Source: Enterobacter hormaechei ATCC 49162 (GTDB lineage Bacteria > Pseudomonadota > Gammaproteobacteria > Enterobacterales > Enterobacteriaceae). From it: 64,000 nt of DNA. Below are positions 1 through 8,138 of this stretch, piece by piece; positions within the stretch are counted from its first letter, which is position 1, and every line of letters begins with the position of its first letter. Under the pieces are notes generated by a model. That model searched no databases and was not told where the DNA came from. It was given only the letters and a program-made list of their open reading frames with translations. The stretch covers positions 3,596,001 to 3,660,000 of the forward strand of contig NZ_MKEQ01000001.1 of NCBI RefSeq assembly GCF_001875655.1. The letters are read 5' to 3'. Both the position numbers and the translations under genes were made by a program.

Positions 1-1841
1 CTGTGGTGGGACGTCTCTGGCAACGTTTGCAGGGGCGTGGATTGGGCAAAATAACGTTAGGTGAACTCCAGATCCCACTGCTGGAGGGCAAACCGCAAGA
101 ACTTACGCTGACTGTTAAAGAAGAGGGCAAGTTCCATCTGTCAGGCGAAAACTTCGAGGCGGAGGGGGCGGTAGGGAAGCGGCTTGATAAGCAAGGCGTC
201 TCTCTGCTGGTGGGCTCGATTGCGGCGGAGCCTGGTACGCAATTCTCTCTCAGGGCGTTGACGCGGCTGGAAACGATCAACGCGCTGAAGAAAAATCTTA
301 CGGTTGCGGAGTCGGCGAAGCAGAGCGGTATCGTGGCGCTGACCCTGACAGGCGAAGATCCCGATAAAATCGCCCGCGTGTTGAATGCGATTGCTGACAA
401 TTTCCTTGAACAAAATATTGCGCGTCAGGAGGCTCAGGATTCCCGTAGCCTGGCGTTTTTACAGGAACAGCTGCCGAAAATCAGAAACGAACTCGATCAG
501 GCTGAAGCGCGGCTCAATGCCTACCGGGCACAGCGCGACTCCGTCGATCTGTCGCTGGAGGCAAAGTCCGTTCTCGACCAGGTTGTTAATGTTGAGAACC
601 AGCTTAACGAGCTGACGTTCCGTGAGGCGGAGATTTCCCAGCTGTTTAAAAGGAGTCACCCGACCTATCGTGCATTAGCTGAAAAAAGACAAACGCTTGA
701 GCGGGAACGCGATCGTCTAAATAACCGCGTGTCAGCCATGCCCTCCACGCAGCAGGAGATTTTACGCCTGAGCCGCGATGTTGAATCGGGCCGCACGATT
801 TACTTGCAGTTGTTGACGCGTCAGCAGGAACTGAATATTTCCCGTTCCAGCGCCATCGGAAACGTGCGGATCATTGATACGGCCGTCACGCACCCGGAAC
901 CAATAAAGCCGCGAAAAGCGTTAATTATTATTCTTGGCACGTTGTTCGGGCTGGTGGTTTCTGTGGGCGGTGTGCTGGTACGTCAGGCATTTAAACGTGG
1001 GATCACCCTTTCCGAACAGCTGGAAATGCCGGGAACGCCAGTTCTGGCTACGTTGCCGCGTTCACAGTGGTTGTGGAAGAAAACGCATCTGCACAGAAAA
1101 TTACCGTTTTCTCGTCAGTGGAAACACAAAACCACGGATGTACCTTTCCTGCCTGTCGATCGGCCTGCGGATATGTTTGTTGAAGCGGTGCGCGGGTTAC
1201 GTACCAGCCTGCATTTCACCATGATGGAGGCTGAGAATCGTATTGTCATGATTTCTGGCCCGACGCAGGACTGCGGGAAAACCCTGGTAGGGACGAACCT
1301 GGCGGCGATAGCCGGACAGAGTGGCCAGCGTGTGCTGTTTATTGATGCCGATATGCGCCAGGGCTATGTTCACAACATTTTTGGTCTGGATAATCGCTAT
1401 GGACTGTCGAGCGTACTCGAAGGCAAACGCGACTGTGCGGAGGTGATTCAGCACGCTGAAAAAGGGGACATCGACGTCATCACCTGCGGGCCGACACCGC
1501 TGCGTCCGTTGGAATTGCTGTTAAGCGAACAATTCCTTTCCACTATGTCATGGGTAAATGAGCAGTACGACATCATCATTATCGATACCCCGCCAGTACT
1601 CGCCGTTACCGATGCGGCACTGGTTGCCCGAACAGCCGGAACAACGCTAATGGTTGCCCGTTACGACAAAACCAGCGTCAAAGAGATGGAGAATACCTTT
1701 AAACGTCTACAGCACGTTGGCGTGAAGATTAGCGGTACCATTCTCAATGATATTGTTAAGTCCAGAGCGCTCTTTTATAGCTCGGGGTGTAGTCACTATG
1801 AATATGATTATGCTTCGAAGAATCAGAGAGAAGGGCGGTAA
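1..1841 (+). CDS. Wzc/Etk-family polysaccharide co-polymerase and tyrosine autokinase, 5' end off the window
   Basis: Inner-membrane BY-kinase that governs chain length and export of a capsule or exopolysaccharide. The reading frame is open from the left edge. By alignment with the 720-residue Wzc at 40815 about 115-125 N-terminal residues, including the first membrane helix, lie outside. Visible residues show a long coiled coil, a GNVR-type segment (SHPTYRALAEKR), a membrane helix near residues 302-325, a Walker A-like loop GPTQDCGKT near 418, Walker A' LFIDADMR near 445 and Walker B IIIIDTPP near 524. The C-terminal tail has a short tyrosine cluster (YSSGCSHYEYDYA), sparser than in the colanic Wzc. 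It is probably the last gene of a second exopolysaccharide operon (wza-wzb-wzc-like or the group 4 capsule genes). Family is certain; the exact orthologue is not. Confidence 0.9.
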   Translation, partial: VVGRLWQRLQGRGLGKITLGELQIPLLEGKPQELTLTVKEEGKFHLSGENFEAEGAVGKRLDKQGVSLLVGSIAAEPGTQFSLRALTRLETINALKKNLTVAESAKQSGIVALTLTGEDPDKIARVLNAIADNFLEQNIARQEAQDSRSLAFLQEQLPKIRNELDQAEARLNAYRAQRDSVDLSLEAKSVLDQVVNVENQLNELTFREAEISQLFKRSHPTYRALAEKRQTLERERDRLNNRVSAMPSTQQEILRLSRDVESGRTIYLQLLTRQQELNISRSSAIGNVRIIDTAVTHPEPIKPRKALIIILGTLFGLVVSVGGVLVRQAFKRGITLSEQLEMPGTPVLATLPRSQWLWKKTHLHRKLPFSRQWKHKTTDVPFLPVDRPADMFVEAVRGLRTSLHFTMMEAENRIVMISGPTQDCGKTLVGTNLAAIAGQSGQRVLFIDADMRQGYVHNIFGLDNRYGLSSVLEGKRDCAEVIQHAEKGDIDVITCGPTPLRPLELLLSEQFLSTMSWVNEQYDIIIIDTPPVLAVTDAALVARTAGTTLMVARYDKTSVKEMENTFKRLQHVGVKISGTILNDIVKSRALFYSSGCSHYEYDYASKNQREGR

Positions 1842-1855
1842 AACGGGGAAAATAC

Positions 1856-1879
1856 CCCCTCTCCCGGTCGGGAGAGGGG
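1856..1879. terminator. GC-rich hairpin between convergent genes, likely bidirectional terminator
   Basis: A perfect 10-bp stem CCCCTCTCCC / GGGAGAGGGG with loop GGTC fills the 44-bp gap between the stop codons of the kinase gene (plus) and ddc (minus). A-rich sequence precedes it on the plus strand, giving a U-run only weakly on either transcript. The stem sequence is the same as in the palindromic repeats found elsewhere in the window, so it may be a minimal copy of that family. Confidence 0.55.
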
Positions 1880-1885
1880 AAAGCG

Positions 1886-3352
1886 TTACTTCGCCAGAAC
1901 TTCCTGTGCAGTACGCTCAACCAGAGACAGCAGGACTTTAACGTCCTCCAGCGTCACGGTTGGGTTCAGCAGGGTCAGCTTCAGGCAGGTGATACCGTTA
2001 TGCTCGGTTACACCTACGTTTGCACGACCAGACTCCAGCAGTGCGTCACCAATTTTCTGGTTCAGCAGGGCGATACCGGCGTCATCCATCTGCGCCTGCG
2101 GACGGAAGCGGAACAGCACGCTTGCCAGCTGAGGCTGCATCACCAGCTCCAGCGCAGACTGCTCTTTCACATAAGCCGCAACCTGCTGCGCCAGCGTCAC
2201 GCCGTGATCGATAATGGCCGCGTATTGCTCCTGACCCAGCGCTTCCAGGCTCATCCACAGTTTCAGCGCGTCGAAACGGCGTGTGGTTTGCAGAGATTTG
2301 GAAACCAGGTTAGGCACACCCGCTTCTTCATCGAACTCAGAGTTCAGATAAGCCGCCTGATAGCGCATCAGCTCATAGTGACGCGCTTCTTTCAGCAGGA
2401 ATGCACCGCAGCTGATGGTCTGGAAGAACTGTTTGTGGAAGTCCAGGGTGACGGAATCCACCAGCTCAATGCCGTCCAGGTAGTGACGATACTGCTCAGA
2501 CATCAGCAGCGCGCCGCCCCAGGCCGCATCAACGTGCACCCAGATATTCTGTTTCGCCGCCAGCTCAGCAATCGCACGCAGCGGATCGATAGCACCGGCG
2601 TCGGTAGTACCTGCCGTCGCGACGATCGCCAGAATCTGCTCGCCGTTCGCGTTGCACTGTTCGATTTTCGCCGCCAGATCGGTGAGATCCATGCGGGAGA
2701 ATTCGTCAGTTTTCACCTGCACCACGGACTGGTAGCCCAGACCCATCAGCGCCATGTTTTTCTGCACGGAGAAGTGCGCGTTTTCCGAGCACAGTACGCG
2801 GATCTTGCGCAGATCGCCCACCAGACCGTCCTGCTGAACCGAGTGGCCCTGACGCGCAAAGAACGCATCGCGCGCCAGCATCAGGCCCATCAGGTTACTC
2901 TGGGTGCCACCGCTGGTGAAGACGCCTGCGTCGCCAGCCTGATAACCCACGCGGGTACGCAGCCACTCGATCAGCTTGATCTCAATGATGGTTGCGGACG
3001 GGCTTTGATCCCAGGAGTCCATACTCTGGTTGGTGGCGTTAATCAGCACTTCCGCCGCCTGGCTAACGACCAGGCTTGGGCAGTGCAGGTGCGCCACGCA
3101 CTGCGGGTGATGAACGGACAAACTGTCTTTCAGGAAGAACTCCACGGCGCGTTCAATCGCCGCTTCGTTGCCCAGCCCTTTCGGGTTGAAATCCAGCTTA
3201 ATACGGTCGCGCAGTTCCGCGACCGTTTTGCCCTGGTACATCTCAGGCTGTTTCAGCCACTGCATCACAGCCTGAGTGCTTTGCTCAATCGCCTGCTGGT
3301 AAGCTTCAATGCTCTGCGCAGAGGAGAACAAAATTGGGTTTGAATCAGACAT
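1886..3352 (-). CDS. ddc: L-2,4-diaminobutyrate decarboxylase
   Basis: PLP-dependent group II decarboxylase that makes 1,3-diaminopropane from 2,4-diaminobutyrate. The protein shows the family motifs HVDAAWGGAL (the Asp that contacts the PLP ring nitrogen) and DFHK near residue 308, the Schiff-base lysine. The start is placed at the ATG giving MSDSNPIL (488 residues); two TTG codons just upstream extend the frame by 4 residues but sit directly against the GGAG ribosome-binding site. It lies 18 bp downstream of dat and is surely co-transcribed. Glutamate decarboxylase and related enzymes share the fold, but pairing with Dat fixes the assignment. Confidence 0.9.
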   Translation of the reverse strand: MSDSNPILFSSAQSIEAYQQAIEQSTQAVMQWLKQPEMYQGKTVAELRDRIKLDFNPKGLGNEAAIERAVEFFLKDSLSVHHPQCVAHLHCPSLVVSQAAEVLINATNQSMDSWDQSPSATIIEIKLIEWLRTRVGYQAGDAGVFTSGGTQSNLMGLMLARDAFFARQGHSVQQDGLVGDLRKIRVLCSENAHFSVQKNMALMGLGYQSVVQVKTDEFSRMDLTDLAAKIEQCNANGEQILAIVATAGTTDAGAIDPLRAIAELAAKQNIWVHVDAAWGGALLMSEQYRHYLDGIELVDSVTLDFHKQFFQTISCGAFLLKEARHYELMRYQAAYLNSEFDEEAGVPNLVSKSLQTTRRFDALKLWMSLEALGQEQYAAIIDHGVTLAQQVAAYVKEQSALELVMQPQLASVLFRFRPQAQMDDAGIALLNQKIGDALLESGRANVGVTEHNGITCLKLTLLNPTVTLEDVKVLLSLVERTAQEVLAK

Positions 3353-3370
3353 CGTAATCAACAACTCCGG

Positions 3371-4747
3371 TTACGCCGGGCGAACGCCCGCAGCAAGCAG
3401 TGCCTGCTCGAATTTATCCAGGAAGATTTTCAGCTCTTCATCGCTGATCAGCAGGGAAGGCAGCAGACGCAGAACGATACCGTTACGGCCACCACGCTCC
3501 AGAACCAGGCCCGCTTCGAAACATTTCTTCTGGATCAGTGCGGACAGCTCGCCATCACCCGGGAAGCAACCCATATGGTCGGCGGCTTCATGTGGCTTAA
3601 CGATCTCAATACCGATCATCATGCCCAGACCGCGAACGTGGCCGATCACCGGATAGCGTTTCGCCATCTCTTTCAGCTGGCCTTTCAGCCATTCGCCCTG
3701 TGCAGCCACTTTGCCTGCAATGTTCTGGTCTTTCAGGATCTTCAGCGTTGTCAGGCCGGTTGCCATCGCCAGCTGGTTACCACGGAAGGTACCAGTGTGG
3801 TGACCAGGCGCCCATGCATCGAACTGCTTCTTGATACCGAGCACAGCCAGTGGCAGACCACCGCCAACCGCTTTAGACATCACGATGATGTCTGGCTCAA
3901 TACCTGCGTGTTCGAAGGCGAAGAATTTACCGGTACGGGCAAAGCCAGCCTGAACTTCGTCGAGGATCAGCAGGATACCGTGTTCCTGAGTGACTTTACG
4001 GATGCGCTGCAACCACTCAACAGGTGCCGGGTTAACGCCGCCTTCACCCTGAACGGCTTCGAGGATCACCGCGGCAGGTTTACGCACGCCGCTTTCGACG
4101 TCGTTAATCAGATTTTCGAAGTAGTAGGTCAGCGCCTTCACGCCCGCTTCACCACCGATACCCAGCGGGCAGCGGTACTCGTGTGGGTAAGGCATGAACT
4201 GGACTTCTGGCATCATACCGTCAACCGCTTCTTTCGGAGACAGGTTACCGGTGACGGACAGTGCGCCGTGGGTCATACCGTGATAACCACCAGAGAAACT
4301 GATGATACCGCTACGACCGGTCACTTTTTTCGCCAGCTTCAGTGCCGCTTCAACGGCGTCAGCCCCGGACGGGCCAGTGAATTGCAGGCAGTACTCTTTG
4401 CCCTGACCAGGCAACAGAGAAAGGAGGTATTCTGAAAACGCGTCTTTCAGAGGCGTGGTCAGATCCAGGGTATGTAACGGCAAGCCGCTGGTAATGACAT
4501 TTTGGATGCTTTTCAGCACATCAGGATGATTGTGTCCAAGCGCGAGGGTGCCTGCGCCGGCTAAACAGTCAAGGTATTCTTTATTATCTGCATCGGTGAT
4601 CCACACGCCTTCTGCTTTCGTGATGGCTAAAGGCAGTTTGCGCGGATAACTCCTGACGTTAGATTCAAACTCGGCCTGACGGGCCAGATAGGTTTCGTTG
4701 CTTTTGTGGGCATCTACGGTGTCAATACGGACTTTATCCGTCATCAT
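3371..4747 (-). CDS. dat: diaminobutyrate--2-oxoglutarate aminotransferase
   Basis: Class III PLP aminotransferase that forms L-2,4-diaminobutyrate from aspartate semialdehyde with glutamate as amino donor, feeding Ddc. Motifs: [42 protein letters not shown] and [10 protein letters not shown] with the PLP lysine near residue 291. Two consecutive ATG codons begin the frame; the GGAG motif is 4 nt from the first and 7 nt from the second, so translation may begin at the second (457 residues). A promoter lies about 85 bp upstream (4832-4860). Siderophore-linked dat homologues exist, but no siderophore genes are near, so diaminopropane synthesis is the likely role. Confidence 0.9.
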   Translation of the reverse strand: MMTDKVRIDTVDAHKSNETYLARQAEFESNVRSYPRKLPLAITKAEGVWITDADNKEYLDCLAGAGTLALGHNHPDVLKSIQNVITSGLPLHTLDLTTPLKDAFSEYLLSLLPGQGKEYCLQFTGPSGADAVEAALKLAKKVTGRSGIISFSGGYHGMTHGALSVTGNLSPKEAVDGMMPEVQFMPYPHEYRCPLGIGGEAGVKALTYYFENLINDVESGVRKPAAVILEAVQGEGGVNPAPVEWLQRIRKVTQEHGILLILDEVQAGFARTGKFFAFEHAGIEPDIIVMSKAVGGGLPLAVLGIKKQFDAWAPGHHTGTFRGNQLAMATGLTTLKILKDQNIAGKVAAQGEWLKGQLKEMAKRYPVIGHVRGLGMMIGIEIVKPHEAADHMGCFPGDGELSALIQKKCFEAGLVLERGGRNGIVLRLLPSLLISDEELKIFLDKFEQALLAAGVRPA

Positions 4748-4831
4748 ATCACTCCTACAACCGCCGCTTCGTTATGAGCAACGATTGAATAAAAAGTTAA
4801 AAAACAGATGGGGCCTGAAAAAAACGCCGCC

Positions 4832-4860
4832 AATATAGAGCCTTTTGTCACCTGGCTCAA
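4832..4860 (-). promoter_or_regulatory. predicted sigma-70 promoter of dat-ddc
   Basis: On the minus strand TTGAGC (4860-4855) and TATATT (4837-4832) are separated by exactly 17 bp. Transcription would start near 4825 and give a leader of roughly 75 nt ahead of dat, beginning with a GC-rich stretch followed by several U-runs. No operator was recognised. Confidence 0.6.
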
Positions 4861-5021
4861 TGGTTAATTTGTTTACTGTTTTGTGACACAGGGCACAGGG
4901 GAGGGTAGAACCTCGTTTTCAAGCGGAAATTTGCAATTTATGGCAAATAAAAACAGCGGCTTACGTGTGATTTGTCAGCATTGTAAAATCAGACAAAAGT
5001 GTGTGACAAATCGTGCGATTG
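4861..5021. other. non-coding gap upstream of the dat promoter
   Basis: Between the dat promoter and the terminator of the lipoprotein gene. It contains two TGTGACA-like words (around 4883 and 5001) but no good CRP palindrome. A plus-strand frame that opens here runs antisense into the lipoprotein gene and is not convincing. Confidence 0.4.
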
Positions 5022-5051
5022 GCAAGAGAAAAGGAGGCGGAGAGCCTCCTT
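5022..5051 (-). terminator. rho-independent terminator of the small lipoprotein operon
   Basis: Read on the minus strand, AAGGAGGC, loop TCTCC and GCCTCCTT form a perfect 8-bp stem ending in a T-rich tract (TTCTCTT). It lies 7 bp past the stop codon of the lipoprotein gene at 5059. Confidence 0.75.
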
Positions 5052-5058
5052 ACGCTGT

Positions 5059-5502
5059 TTATTTCTGGGAAACGTGTAAAACGCCGTGTTCGCGCCCCTT
5101 CATTTTATTCCACGACGCGTCCGTAATACCGTTTTCATCCAGGCTTAGCGATATCACAAAACCGTTACCCTGAATCTCATAGAAATTCGCGTTCAGACGT
5201 TTAACGCTGGCTTTTTTGCCGTTGACCGTGGCGCTAAAAAAGCCGTTTGAAAGGGTGGCGTTAACCGTATCCGACGAGAATGAGGCTTCTCGCAGGGGAT
5301 CGTGAACGGATTCCGCTGGTTCGTGTTGTGCCGCGTTTTCCGCTTTGGTTTTACTGATATCGCAGGAGCCATCGCCAGCGCTAATTTGCGTGCATCCTGA
5401 ACGCTCTAATTGAGCGCGATAATGGGCGTTTATGGCGTGCGCAGGCGAGACACAACCTGCAAGCACGGCAGTACTAATAACTAACATCATTAATTTTTTC
5501 AT
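5059..5502 (-). CDS. small secreted lipoprotein, possibly SadB-like
   Basis: 147 residues with a clear type II signal peptide: MKKL, a hydrophobic core and lipobox LAGC with the lipidated Cys at 17. The mature part has a cysteine pair (SGCTQISAGDGSCDI), a charged linker and a C-terminal half rich in predicted beta strand (NGFFSATVNGKKASVKRLN). A good AAGGTG ribosome-binding site precedes the start. It follows the 34-codon gene at 5616 by 9 bp and lies downstream of a YadA-type anchor remnant. Inner-membrane lipoproteins of the SadB type accompany trimeric autotransporters in Salmonella, which is why I propose a related role. The function is inferred from position and general layout, not from a recognised motif. 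Confidence 0.75.
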   Translation of the reverse strand: MKKLMMLVISTAVLAGCVSPAHAINAHYRAQLERSGCTQISAGDGSCDISKTKAENAAQHEPAESVHDPLREASFSSDTVNATLSNGFFSATVNGKKASVKRLNANFYEIQGNGFVISLSLDENGITDASWNKMKGREHGVLHVSQK

Positions 5503-5511
5503 TTTAACACC

Positions 5512-5616
5512 TTAAAAACGACACAAATACCAGGAGACGTACATCACGCCGATCCAGATCCCGACCGAAATCAGCATCAGATACAGGGCTGCTGAAATAA
5601 AAATATATTTAGACAT
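5512..5616 (-). CDS. 34-residue single-span membrane peptide
   Basis: A short open frame, ATG at 5616, encoding MSKYIFISAALYLMLISVGI followed by WIGVMYVSWYLCRF and a TAA stop. It is almost entirely one hydrophobic helix with a positive N-terminal start and a basic C-terminal end, typical of small inner-membrane peptides. It ends 9 bp before the lipoprotein gene and probably shares its mRNA. The ribosome-binding site is weak (AAAAAG), which is the main doubt. I do not recognise it by name. Confidence 0.5.
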   Translation of the reverse strand: MSKYIFISAALYLMLISVGIWIGVMYVSWYLCRF

Positions 5617-5686
5617 CTTTTTGTATCAACGAAATGCTCATCAGCAAAAATGAGACTTTATATTTGTCCGATGATTGTTTTACGCT

Positions 5687-5881
5687 TTAAAAGCCCATCC
5701 CAATCCCAACCGAAGCGCCCATATTATTCGCGGTATCATCTGAGAAGCTCACTTTCGCAATGACATGGGAATTAACGTTAACGGACGCACCGACAGCAAG
5801 CGCGCTCTCGCCGTTGTAAGTCGCGCCGCCAGCAGAGAACATGAGGCGCTGATTCGTAAACGGATAAACGCTGTCTAAATC
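5687..5881 (-). pseudogene. C-terminal membrane-anchor remnant of a YadA-like trimeric autotransporter adhesin
   Basis: On the minus strand a 64-codon stretch follows an in-frame stop (5884-5882) and encodes NQRLMFSAGGATYNGESALA, then VGASVNVNSHVIAKVSFS and ends in VGIGMGF. The pattern G-a-x-Y-x-G-E-S-A-x-A-V-G followed by alternating small and aromatic residues and a terminal Phe is the hallmark of the YadA beta-barrel anchor. No start codon with a ribosome-binding site and no passenger domain or head repeats lie upstream; the adjoining sequence is AT-rich and non-coding. It is therefore read as the 3' scar of a deleted adhesin gene. Confidence 0.7.
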
Positions 5882-5884
5882 TTA

Positions 5885-6366
5885 TTTAGTAACGCGAGTA
5901 AACTATCAATTAAACACAAACCAATGATTTTGATCTAAGTCATAAATATTATGAATAGTTCCGACGGCGTAAAAGTCATTTTGTGGTTGTTATTAATGTA
6001 AACATTAAGGTGTAAATGACGTAGTAAATGAGCGGGTTAAATTAAGTGTTTGACAGAAATAAAATTCTGCAAAATAAATGTTTACATTAATATGTGGGTT
6101 TATTTCATACGAAAGAAGGTGGGCTGTCTTATAAAAGCACTTCCGGTGCGTCATTATGGATAAAAATAAAATTTCCTCGCATTGAGAGTGAATAATGTTT
6201 TTCATGAGTTATTAACAAATCTAGCGGGATAATTAACTGAACAATAATGTATACATATTGTGCGTAGGTAATATCTTGCAGGTTATTGGTCACAACAGGT
6301 GGTTAACGGACAGCCCGAAACTCCTTGCACCCATGTTACCCCCCGGTTACACTACATGACTACGAA
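5885..6366. other. AT-rich intergenic region with long inverted repeat
   Basis: No convincing gene. A 66-codon minus-strand frame (6005-6205) has no ribosome-binding site and an unlikely composition. The stretch holds a 16-bp inverted repeat (separate entry) and a TTGACA at about 6051 without a good matching -10. Composition is clearly more AT-rich than the flanking core genes, as expected where the adhesin gene was lost. Confidence 0.5.
5991..6092. repeat. perfect 16-bp inverted repeat, arms 70 bp apart
   Basis: The arms are TATTAATGTAAACATT (5991-6006) and AATGTTTACATTAATA (6077-6092). Each arm is itself close to a palindrome (AATGTAAACATT), so each looks like a dimer binding site rather than an RNA stem. 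Purpose unknown. Confidence 0.7.
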
Positions 6367-6396
6367 TTGCTATTTCGTAATGTGCTGTTTTATAAG
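6367..6396 (+). promoter_or_regulatory. predicted promoter of thiM-thiD
   Basis: TTGCTA (6367-6372) and TATAAG (6391-6396) with an 18-bp spacer. Initiation would fall near 6403, right at the 5' end of the TPP aptamer. Confidence 0.5.
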
Positions 6397-6402
6397 TAAT
6401 TT

Positions 6403-6486
6403 GACTCGGGGTGCCCTTCTTTGTGAAGGCTGAGAAATACCCGTATTACCTGATCTGGATAATGCCAGCGTAGGGAAGTCAGATGC
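6403..6486 (+). promoter_or_regulatory. TPP riboswitch (THI element)
   Basis: The conserved thi-box blocks are present in order: CGGGGTGCCC (6407-6416), the variable hairpin CCTTCTTTGTGAAGG, CTGAGA (6430-6435), ATACCCGT, ACCTGATCTGGATAATGCCA (6449-6468) and GCGTAGGGAA. It lies about 45 bp upstream of thiM. With thiamine pyrophosphate bound it should lower thiM-thiD expression, most likely by hiding the AGGAG ribosome-binding site at about 6517. Confidence 0.95.
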
Positions 6487-6528
6487 CTACCCGGTCATCG
6501 CTTCTTCACGTACGGCAGGAGCGAAACC

Positions 6529-7299
6529 ATGCAGCCTGACCAGCTCGACTCACACGTTTTACATCAATTCCGAACCCGTTCTCCGCTCACGCACTGTATG
6601 ACGAACGATGTCGTGCAGACCTTCACCGCTAACGTTCTGCTCGCGCTGGGGGCTTCCCCGGCAATGGTGATCGAAGCCGAGGAAGCGGAACAGTTTGCCG
6701 CACTTGCCGATGCGCTGCTCATCAACGTGGGTACACTCACCGCGCCGCGCGCCCAGTCGATGCGTCGGGCCATTGAGAGCGCAGTAGGCGCGGGCACGCC
6801 CTGGGTTCTGGATCCGGTCGCGGTTGGCGCCCTGGCGTTCCGCACCCGCTTTTGCCAGCAACTATTATCCCTTAAACCTGCGGCCATTCGTGGAAACGCC
6901 TCCGAAATCCTCGCCCTTGCCGGTATGAGTGCGGGCGGGCGTGGGGTTGATTCCACCGATACGGCGGCGAGCGCGTTGAGCGCTGCGCAGGCGCTGGCCC
7001 GCAAGACACACGCCGTTGTTGTCGTCACAGGGGAAGTGGATCACATCACCGACGGCCAGCGAACCCGTAGGGTCGCGGGTGGCGACCCGCTGATGACCCG
7101 CGTGGTGGGGACAGGCTGTGCGCTCTCGGCGGTTGTCGCCGCCTGCTGCTCGCTGCCTGGCGACAGGCTTGATAACGCAACGGCAGCCTGCGGCTTTATG
7201 AAACGTGCAGGGTCAGTTGCGCTGTCTCATAGTCGTGGCCCCGGCAGCTTTGCCCCGGCGTTTCTGGATGCGCTTTACGCGCTGGAGGAGCAGGTATGA
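6529..7299 (+). CDS. thiM: hydroxyethylthiazole kinase
   Basis: Phosphorylates 4-methyl-5-(2-hydroxyethyl)thiazole with ATP in thiamine salvage; cytosolic. 256 residues, near the 262 of E. coli ThiM. Family features: an N-terminal [20 protein letters not shown] segment, GASPAM, the substrate and Mg region WVLDPVAVG near residue 88, GNASEI and the C-terminal anion hole [10 protein letters not shown] near residue 192. The start ATG has AGGAG 9 nt upstream. The last 4 bp overlap thiD, so the two are translationally coupled. Confidence 0.96.
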   Translation: MQPDQLDSHVLHQFRTRSPLTHCMTNDVVQTFTANVLLALGASPAMVIEAEEAEQFAALADALLINVGTLTAPRAQSMRRAIESAVGAGTPWVLDPVAVGALAFRTRFCQQLLSLKPAAIRGNASEILALAGMSAGGRGVDSTDTAASALSAAQALARKTHAVVVVTGEVDHITDGQRTRRVAGGDPLMTRVVGTGCALSAVVAACCSLPGDRLDNATAACGFMKRAGSVALSHSRGPGSFAPAFLDALYALEEQV

Positions 7300-8096
7300 C
7301 ACGCATTAACGCCCTGACTATTGCGGGAACCGATCCCAGCGGTGGCGCGGGGATCCAGGCAGACCTGAAAACCTTCTCTGCGCTCGGCGCTTACGGCTGC
7401 TCGGTTATCACCGCGCTGGTGGCGCAAAACACGCGCGGGGTACAGTCGGTGTATCGCATTGAGCCGGATTTTGTCGCCGCACAGCTGGATTCGGTATTCA
7501 GCGATGTACGTATCGACACCACCAAAATCGGCATGCTCGCAGAGGCGGACATTGTTGAAGCGGTTGCTGAACGTCTCAAACATTACCGGATAAAAAACGT
7601 GGTGCTCGATACCGTGATGCTGGCCAAAAGTGGCGATCCGCTGCTCTCCGCCTCTGCCATTGACACGCTGCGTAAAAAGCTGCTGCCGCAGGTGGCGCTG
7701 ATCACGCCAAACCTGCCTGAAGCCGCCGCGCTGCTGGATGCGCCACACGCGCAAAACGAACGTGAGATGAAAGAGCAGGGCAATGCGCTGCTGGCGATGG
7801 GATGCAGCGCGGTGCTGATGAAAGGCGGTCATCTTGATGATGCCGAAAGCCCGGACTGGCTTTTCACCCGCGATGGCGCGCAACGTTTCACCGCCCCGCG
7901 CGTACAAACCAAAAACACCCACGGCACGGGCTGCACGCTCTCGGCGGCGCTAGCGGCGCTGCGTCCCCGTCACGCTAGCTGGGCGGAGACGGTACAGGAG
8001 GCGAAGATCTGGCTCTCCGGCGCGCTGGCAAAAGCCGATTCTCTGGAAGTGGGTCACGGTATTGGGCCGGTTCACCATTTTCATGCATGGTGGTAA
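7296..8096 (+). CDS. thiD: hydroxymethylpyrimidine/phosphomethylpyrimidine kinase
   Basis: Carries out the two phosphorylations that give HMP-PP for thiamine synthesis and salvage. 266 residues, the length of the E. coli enzyme. Ribokinase-fold motifs: [20 protein letters not shown] near residues 10-29, [12 protein letters not shown] near 102, and the anion-hole loop [12 protein letters not shown] near 207. It begins inside the thiM stop codon and is under the same riboswitch. Confidence 0.96.
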   Translation: MTRINALTIAGTDPSGGAGIQADLKTFSALGAYGCSVITALVAQNTRGVQSVYRIEPDFVAAQLDSVFSDVRIDTTKIGMLAEADIVEAVAERLKHYRIKNVVLDTVMLAKSGDPLLSASAIDTLRKKLLPQVALITPNLPEAAALLDAPHAQNEREMKEQGNALLAMGCSAVLMKGGHLDDAESPDWLFTRDGAQRFTAPRVQTKNTHGTGCTLSAALAALRPRHASWAETVQEAKIWLSGALAKADSLEVGHGIGPVHHFHAWW

Positions 8097-8138
8097 GCCG
8101 TATACTGGCATAAAACCTTATGCCAGAGAAAAACAGAG

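Noticed and set aside
2000..3343. 447-codon plus-strand open frame
   Set aside because: Entirely antisense to ddc; Arg/Gln/His-rich, no ribosome-binding site, a codon-bias shadow.
4883..5173. 96-codon plus-strand frame
   Set aside because: Runs across the terminator and antisense into the lipoprotein gene; composition unlike a protein.
6005..6205. 66-codon minus-strand frame in the AT-rich gap
   Set aside because: No ribosome-binding site and no recognisable features.
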